Positions 53,301-62,300 of a stretch of DNA of 64,000 nt are shown here, one piece after another. Position 1 is the stretch's first letter. Each line of letters starts with the position of its first letter. The notes under the pieces were generated by a model, which saw nothing but the letters and a program-made list of their open reading frames with translations, was not told the DNA's origin and did not search any database. The translations under genes and the position numbers were made by a program. Source of the stretch: Maea johnstoni. Taxonomy: Eukaryota; Annelida; Polychaeta; Spionida; Magelonidae. The stretch spans positions 21,206,856 to 21,270,855 of the forward strand of contig OZ012694.1 of NCBI GenBank assembly GCA_963942565.1, in the 5' to 3' direction.

Positions 53301-56300
53301 CAGATACGATAATGAAAATTCTGTCAAAGTGGGTGAAAGAGAGCAGAGGGCAGATGCTGGAGAAGGGAGCAGGAAATACCATGTAATGGGTGGTCGACCA
53401 GTTCCACCATAGAAAAAAATTCTAAATGTTCCTTTAAACAAACAGGCACTCGTTGCTTTTCTCTGCAGGTATATGGAGACGAATGCTCCTGAACTGTTAT
53501 CTACTCACCCTGGTAGAAAACTTTTCCTTGCTTAAGGATTTGAAAATGGTGAGGATGCAAAGAGCATAGGACTGGCTGGTGTACAAGAAGCAGTAGATTT
53601 TTACAGGACACATAAGGAAGCTGATACCAGGATGATTCTACATGCCGTCCATGCCAACAACGTATTCGAGAGAAATGACATGACAGGCCGAGTCATCATC
53701 GAAATGCCTGACACAGATGTTCTGGTGCTAGCCATTCACTTCTATCCGCAAATGGACAGAGTGAAAGAATTCTGGATTTAGACTGGAACAGTAACCAGAA
53801 CCACTGACCTTCAGAGGTTCATCCCAGTACATGACATATGTCACTCACAATCACCACTGTTTCTGAAAGTATTGCCTGCTATTCACGCTCTCACAGGGTG
53901 TGATTCAACATCTGTTTTTTTTGGTATAAGAAAAAATTCTGTGTGTAAAACAATCTCAGAAAAAGGGGTAGACTCCTTTGCTGAGCTTGTTTTCCTAGGT
54001 GGTGATGATGAGAACACTTCAATTGTTGGAGCTCGCAAGTTCATTGCTAGTTTGTATGATCCTAAGGGCAAGGAAAACGAAGCACATTCAAACATGAATG
54101 TGTTACGTGCAAAGCTTACAGCCAACCGAGAATGTGTGTTGGCAAAGCTGCCACCCTGTGAAGAGAGTCTGAAACAGCATGTCAGAAGGGCTGCCTGGCA
54201 AACATGGATTTGGATTTCCTACCACATTGCTAAGCCTGACCTGGGATCCCCAGTGGAATATGGATGGAAAAGAGAGGGGGAGAAGCTTGTCCCAGTGTAC
54301 TATGAAGGATTGTCAGCCTCCGAGGTGATGCAAGATTTGCTTTGTACTTGCAGCAAGAGGAATCTTTGTGGTACTGACACATGCTCTTGTAGAAAGAACC
54401 GCTTGGCCTGTGTGGAATTGTGTTCCTGTCACGGTGATGATGTTTGTCAAAATCCCATTTCAACACAAGATACATCAGACAGTGATTCCGAATAATTCTG
54501 TTTGTGGTTGATGCTGTGAGACTTTAAGTGTGAACACTTGCACACAAGTTTGATCATCCAGTGAGTGTTCTTTGTCTTCTTCAAGGTGGACATTTTACAT
54601 TTGGTATCAAAGAAAAGAAAAAAATCTTCCTGAAAAACATATTGTGAATCTCATAAAACAGGTAACCTTGCATAAGTCGGATGAATTTGGACCAGGATTT
54701 TCTGTCCGAGATAGGCAAAATTAGAGTTATGTGAAGATTATAAAACTGCAATGATAGGAATGGGACCAGCAAAGCCATCTGACTTAGTAGAAAATCTGAC
54801 TTATAAGTGTCTGACTTATGTAAGGTTGCCTGTATGATTAAATTTTATTTGACTTATTATTATTTTATTTTTTTGTGAGCGTTTTGTGAATTTTGCTAAA
54901 TTGTTGACTATTTTCACAAATAATTTAGTTGTCCTGGGTGACTGGGCAACCAAATCTAAAAATCTGACAGCCAATATCCAATATAAGATATCTGTACAGG
55001 GTATGCTTCAGTTTGGATGTCATTCAGATACATTTTGGAATATTTGAAAGATTAAATATCATTTTGCACATTTTTCTATTGTCATCTTTTTCAGTTTTAT
55101 AGGCATAGGAATTGCCAAAACGTTTGAATAAATCAGCCTTGTAACTCAGTTTGGTTCCTAAATGATTGAAAAAAGATGTAGGATTATATATATGTGTGCT
55201 ATGTAGCTAAGTCTGGTATTGTACTATCTGAAAAGTTGATTTATGTGATGGCATTTGAGAAAAAGGTGAATCGTACCCTAAATTTGTAATAAAATTGGAA
55301 TTTTCACCAGAAAAATTTAATAGCATGGCTTCAAATGTTTTATTTGAATTGTGGGCATGGGGCTTGTTGCAGTACACAAAGTTAAGTGAACATATTATCC
55401 TCTTTAGCCCCTTCAAAAAAAATATCGTAATTTCATACCTTTCAGCTTTTTTCCAGACATTATGTTACATAAACGTATTTTCTCAGAATCTGCACCACTT
55501 TTGACAACTCCAACAGGCAGAATATTAAACTAGAGAGTATAAGCTTTCAAATGATGTATGTTGGAGGTGTGTGTGAGACCCGCCCAAAATAAATCTTAAA
55601 TAGAGCCCTTTTTCGCACTTGGCCGCTCTCCTATTATGACGAGCCTGTAAAGTTAATGGGTCCTTTAAGGGTTTTCAAGCCGTGACATGTCGATATATTG
55701 AGGGTTCGAAAAACTGGCCCGTATGGGCCCGTCCACTTTTACCTGTGTATTTGAAACCAGGGCAGTGGTGAAATACAGCCAGCAGTCAGTGGCAATGCCT
55801 CAAACCACTCGGCCATCGGGGCAGGCTCTATTTTACTCCCAAGTCATATTCATAAGTACATATGATAAATCCAGAAGACTTGACAACAATAGCGTTAGGC
55901 ATGAATGGATTATAACAACAGCCTAGCAAGAAACATATTCAATTACTCAAATGTTGAGCAGATATCGAAAAAATAAACTTGGCAACTAAAATAATTTTCG
56001 ACATGAAAATCCAGATTTAAATGTCCCAATCTCAATAGGGAACTGCTGTAGTGGTAATCAGTGTCCCCCTAAAAATAGATGTCCATGCCCTTGAATGATA
56101 TAGAAGGGAACACATTATCAGATATTAGAGGACACTTCATTCTGGACAGGACACGAGGTCTAGAAGGAAATAAGTGTTCACCAGCCACTTATGTCCTGGG
56201 AATGAGTGTCCTGTGAGGTCACCTATAGCCACCTCACCAGTCTTATAACTGGTGGTGGCTAATTTGGCCAATAAAAAAAGATGCAAAAACCTGAAACCCT

Positions 56301-59300
56301 GACACATGGGTACTCATCTGAGAGCACTCAGTGGGAGCTATCCAATAAGTACCAACATGACAGGGTTTAGATGTTTTTTAAAAAGTTATGCGTCCTTGTG
56401 TTTTGGACGAAAGTAGCCTCAGCATCAGAGGCGTTGGTATGTTTTAGCTTACCTGTTGTACTGTACTGCTGTTCACGCTGTTTTCCTCGCTGTATGAGTC
56501 CTCCGGTAGGGGCGTGCTGGTAGCCTCTTCCAACTTGTACTGTTCACGGAAACTCACCAAAAGCTTGTCATGGGGGTCCGTCTTGTTGAGGACCCGCGGG
56601 TAGCGGAAGTCTCGTCGCTGAGGTGTGGTTCCTGAGTAAAAAAAGAGTACAATGAAATAAAATGACCCACCAATCAGTTTGTTTTACTGGCCTAGGGCCA
56701 TACAACCACCATTAGCGTCGGACCCTGTGCATAGAGGTGTTGTTCCTGAATAAAAAAGGAGTACAATAAAATAAGTTGAACTACTAATTAGTTCATTCAA
56801 CCACCTGTGTTGAGGTGGCTGAGGCATAGAGGTGTTGTTCCTGAATAAAAAAAGGAGTACAGTAAAATAAGTTGAACTACTAATTAGTTTATTCAACCAC
56901 CTGTGTTAAATTGTCTGAGGCATAGAGGTGTTGTTCCCGAATAAAAAAAGTACAATAAAATAAGATGGACCTCCAATCAGTTCATTCAACCACCTGTGTT
57001 GATGTGGTTGAAACATAGAGGAAAATACTTAAAAGTGCATCTTCTCTTTGATTTGTCAGGAATATGTTTGAAATACTACAACTAATTTGAATATTCAAGA
57101 GCTTCCTTTAAAAAATGTAACACTTCTTTTACCTGGTTCATGATCAATCAGATCCCCGGGGATGATATTTTACTGCTTACCTGTAGGCATATCTTTATTT
57201 GGCTAGTGATGAATCAGATCCCCTGGGATGATAGTTTACTGCTTACGTTTAGGGATATCTTTTACCTGGCTAGTGATAAATCAGACCCTCTGTGGTATAT
57301 TTTACTGCTTACCTGTAGGCATATCTTTCTTCATCTCATCATCCAGGAACCTCTTCACATCTTCCAACCGACCATCCAGGTCATGTGACATGGATTCTGA
57401 CCAATCAGAGATGCCGTCCGCCTGTTGCACAAGGCCTGCTGTCTGCTGATTGGTCACTGCCTCGTATTGTGTGTGCTGTTCGCGTAGCGTTGATTTCAAC
57501 TCATCAACCGTCGTGGCACACTCCGCCACCAGCTCGTCTGTCTGGCTGTGCTGCATCTTTACGCCATCGCGCACGGCCTCAGTGTGACGGCTCACCATGT
57601 CCACCACCCGACTGTTGTGAGCGGACCACTCTGCACTGCGGGTCTCAGTGAAGGCGGCGGTCTCGCTCTGCACCCGCTCCTGGGTCTGCCGGCAGCTCTC
57701 CGTGGTCCCCAGCAGGTGTTGGATGGAGGCCTCAGAGGCAGCGTTGTGTTCCCCGCTCTTGAGCTGATAGGTCGAGTCGTGTTCTACGGACTGACTACTC
57801 AGCTCTCCTATTTGTCTGGAAAAATCAAGAAAGCGAAATTCAACCTCTGTTAGAGATTTCCTCTTCCAACTAACTTGCAATGTCTCCTACTTGTATGTAA
57901 AGTCAACTCATGTCTGATTAACTACTCAGCTGTCCTTTTGTATGGAAATATGTCTGTGGATACTTTTGTTCTCAATTGCCATGCATGTAATATCATTGAA
58001 AAAGTGTCTTAGGCAGCATTCAGAAACTGGGTGCCAAAAATTGGCTAAGGTAAAATTTCTGGCCAGGCAGTTTTCTGAAAACCTTCTCTTTGGATAGGCA
58101 AAAATTTCTAGGAAGAATTTTCAGTTTTGACTCTTTGGGAATAACAAACAACTTCATTTCCAAACAAACCATCTTCCAGGACATGAATAAAGTGCAAAGT
58201 GCCCTTTTTCACATAATAGGCAATTGAGTCTAGTTGGTATAAGGATTTGAAGTAGCTAAGAAGCTAAATATGGACACGCAGAAATATTGGAATTGCTGTT
58301 TGGGACAGGCATTTTTAAAAATCTGACTAAGACCCTGATGGGGACGTAAAATCCCCTAACTGCACGTACCTGACGGCCTGGGCCTGGAATTCCCCGACTT
58401 GCTGATGCTGGACGTGATGGATGTTCTCCAAGAGAAGCGTGTTCTGGCTGGCAGCCTTCTCGCCGTGGCAACTGATGGCTGCCTGGAGGCTCTTGGACAT
58501 CTTCTCCACCTCAATCAGCTTGCTCAGCACATCCTACAGGCAAATAGAAGTGAAATGGTAAGTATCAAATGTCCTCATCCAGGGCTCAACAATAACTTTT
58601 GAAGGCACTCTTGTGACCTGCCCTGCAAAATGTGTGACAGGATGAACATGAAAGTGACTTTTCTGTATGTACAATACTTCTTAGTTCTACCAATCAAATA
58701 CTTTCCTGCTGTAGCTTTATCAGAACTGTTGAAAAAATATTGAATTTCCCTTGTGTTTTAGTATCTATGATGTTACATGATGAAATCTTATCTGCCATGT
58801 AGGGCAGGCACACTTCAATTTTTACCTACTCTTCAGCCATTTTGAAAATTTCTACCTGTCCAAGGCAGTATGTTTAGCCCTTAATGTCGAGCCCTGTCAT
58901 CCTTAATTTTGAAAAATATTTTGAACCATAACGATAAAATACAATACTTCTCCTTTTTGATGTCGGTATTTGGTATCACACAAGTACCAATACCCACCCC
59001 TAGAAGTGAATTAAGTTACCTGATCAACTGATGACTGTGAGTCTCTGGCCTGCTCGAGCTCACGAGTGAGGGTCTCACAGTGGTCCTGCTGGCGGGTCGT
59101 GTGAGCTGTGACTAGGGTCTGCAGCTGCTCCAGCCCTGCCTGCTGCTGCTGGGCATGAGTATGGATCAACTCCTGCTGGGACGCCATCTACAGGACAAAA
59201 GATAAACTATCAGGCACCAACAAAATGCAGTCCACCACCACTGCTGCTGCTGCTGCTCAGCGTGGCTATGAATCAACTCCTGCTGTGACGCCATCTACAG

Positions 59301-62300
59301 GATGATAAATAAACTATCAGACACCCACAAAGTACAGTCTGCATGCCTACCCCGACTAGTTTAAGAATAGAATAAGAGAAACAGCAGATGAAGTTCCCTG
59401 CTAATGATAGCTCTGCATGCATACATGGGGTAATTGAGTTTATGAATAGAACCATGGTTGGGTTATTCTAAGGTGGCCAATAAGAAAGACCTGCTCTTTA
59501 ACCAATCCATGCCTGGAGATCTCCTTGACAAGTGTCGTTTGGACCTTTGATACTTCTAAAATGAGCATGGAATTGATCATAAATTTTCAAAACATTAGGA
59601 GGGTTATGTGATGGATACTTCTAAAGATAACTTTGGAATTGATCATAAATTATCAAAATATTAGGAGGGTTGTTTGATGGATTTCGATCAACATTTCTCC
59701 ATTGTATATTTTTTTTTGAGAGAGATATCACCAAAATAGTCGGGCGGTTTTGGGCTCTTCAAGCATAAATTGGTAAAGATACCGAGTCTTGTTGTGTGTC
59801 TAGGGCAACTCTTGATATTGACAGGAGACTGACCTGTTCTTTAAGGAGCTGGCTTGTTTTCTGTAGGGTTTCTTTATTTTCCTGCAACATGCCCTGCAAG
59901 TGGGTCATCGTCTGTAAGAACTGGTCACTCCAGAAACTGGTTATCGCAGCGACTTCACTTTCCTACAACAAAAAGTCATAACAAATTTATTATCTAGGAA
60001 TAAGATAAAAACAGAATTTTTTCTCATCACCTCTTCTGCAATATTAAGGATAAACTATGATGAGCCATGCATTTATTATTATTATCATTATTATCACCGT
60101 CATCATAAATATTATTATTATTGTAATTATTATCATTAATAGTAGAATCGTTACTATCATCGTAACCATTTTCATTATAACTTTTATTTTATTATTACCA
60201 TTATCATTACAAAAGTAATCATTGTTATTGTTATTCTTATCATCTTACCATAATAATAACCATTATTACTTAATCATTTTTGTTCTTTTATATCTTATTC
60301 TTACTAATATTAAACTATTATTATCATTATTATAATTATTATTATCATTACTTCTATTATTATTATTATTATAATTGTTATCAACAATTTAAGTATTGTA
60401 ATAGCAGCACTTCAACCATAACCATAACTATGAGTGTTCTTTCCCTACCCCGTACCTTAGTTTTCTGGCAGTGTTCCTTGAGGCTCTCTCTCCAGCTATC
60501 CGCGTGCTCCACGTTCTGGTTCATCGTGGACTCCTCCGCCTCTGTACGGCTACGCAGACAGTCAACCATGCTGGTCATCCGCTCACACACAGAATCCAGC
60601 TCACTCACACGCTGGCCCAGAACACTCGCTGCAAGAGTCACAACAATATATTGTTAGATAACATATTGGAGCATGTTGAGAAAAGTAATTTTGCGTGTAT
60701 GAGACACACTTTTTTTACACAAATTTTCACACTCAAACCGGGGATGTGTCTTATACACAAAGTCTAGGGTGTTTTACATTGAGTCCCCAGGCCACACGGA
60801 GATCCGAAATCGATGACCCTGAATTCAACTTTACCTTGACTCATCCCAACAGGCGGGTTACTCGCCTAATTACAATTATAATGCTGACCTGCCAATGACC
60901 ATTCTTAGTTAGTCTAAGGACTGCAAGAGTGATTGCAATAAGAGACGTTAGTTTTATCAACTAAGCATATTTACGTATGTCTATCGCACGTACACAGTTT
61001 CCTTGGGGTGTATGCGACTATGCGTTACTTACCCAGTCCCGTGTTCATGGCCTGACAGAGCTCGACCTGTTCAGCTGTGTGCGTAGTGAGCTTGTCGTTG
61101 AGGTTGACGATGTTTCTCTGGAAGAGCTGCTGGAAGCCCTCGGTGGTGACCTCGTTATGGGTCTCTACGGCGCGCTTGCGGTCTAGCTTTGCGTGCAGGC
61201 CGGCTACGTCTGACGTGGCCGTATCCGAAGTGTGCAGCAGCTGCAGAGTAGAGAAAAGACTGCTATTTAGTCACTGCTTCTGACACGACTATTTCTGGCT
61301 AAATACTAGGGTTCAGATGAAAATGTTTTTCGCAGCGACTAATCAATTCTTTTATCTTCATAATTAATCTATTAGGGTCGATTTCCCAGCCACATTGATG
61401 CAACACCCAAGAGCAAAACAGACAATTGCCATTTTTGAATAATGCGCAGATTGTTTGCGCAGTATATTCAGAGACACCGAAGTTTGAAACAGAGGAGCAT
61501 AATTGATTTTTATCAAATGTCTCTGGAACGACTTGGTCTGTCTTAGCCATGTACATTTAATCAAGTTATCAATTAATAGTCCGAGCACTACTAAATACAA
61601 CCACTAGAATTCACCCATTGAAATCACTGCAGGGCATAATGCTAACTTTTCGGATGTTCTTACTATGTAGGAATTCGAAATCCACATTTGAATATCCTTA
61701 AAAGAATCCCTAAATTGAGATACACATGAAACACGAAAAGCAAATAGGGCCCCGACATGTTTAAAACCAATTAAAAGCATATGCAGGTGTATGCCTAACA
61801 CCTTTTGTAGAAATTTTCCGAATCTTTAATTAAAGATCATGATCACTTTTGATTGGCAAATCAAAAACAACAGTGAATTATCATATCACATTAACACTAT
61901 AATGCTACCCCAGGGAGGAGTGAGGGGCACTCGTGAAGTTATCCAGGTATGAATGGGTTAAAATTACGATTTTTTATCTTAAGCCAAGCGATATATCAGT
62001 TGACTTATTGCAATGCACTAACACAAAAGGGTTAGGTAGAGATGAGAACAACCCTTCCAGTGTATGCTTTTATTTATCTGTAATTTTTACATATACCATT
62101 GGTAGTGTTCGTCCGATTGTTCAAACAAGCCGAACAGCATTCGTTTGTGCCTCCGATTATGATGATCGAACGCAATTTCACATGTTCGAACAAAAAAACG
62201 AACATGGATAAAAATTCTATTCAAAGAAATAGCTGGACTTTCGGTAGTCCTGCCTGTCAGAAAATCTGAGAAAAAAAGTTTAGTTACCTATTTATTGCCC

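Larger units (their letters stand above)
50108..55747. mobile_element. Foldback DNA element, 5.6 kb, arms of about 2.1 kb, TA duplication
   Basis: Termini CACAGGTAAATATTGACGGG and its inverse (CCCGTCCACTTTTACCTGTG) are flanked by TA (50106-50107 and 55748-55749). The arms 50108-52190 and about 53618-55747 are inverted copies, closely similar except in the outermost 150 bp beyond the first about 35 bp. Between them lie about 1.4 kb with more coding sequence and a hAT MITE. The outer 150 bp on the left carries GGGCC(C/T)GTTA subrepeats. It resembles a plain DNA transposon by its ends, but I cannot assign a superfamily. Its reading frames are broken in a few places, so it looks non-autonomous now. 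Confidence 0.9.

Noticed and set aside
52898-53441. Open frames within 52803-53293
   Set aside because: They lie in a hAT MITE without transposase similarity.
50108-55747. Polinton or other capsid-bearing element
   Set aside because: No capsid, polymerase or integrase-like frame seen; size, TA flanks and foldback arms fit a DNA transposon-like element.
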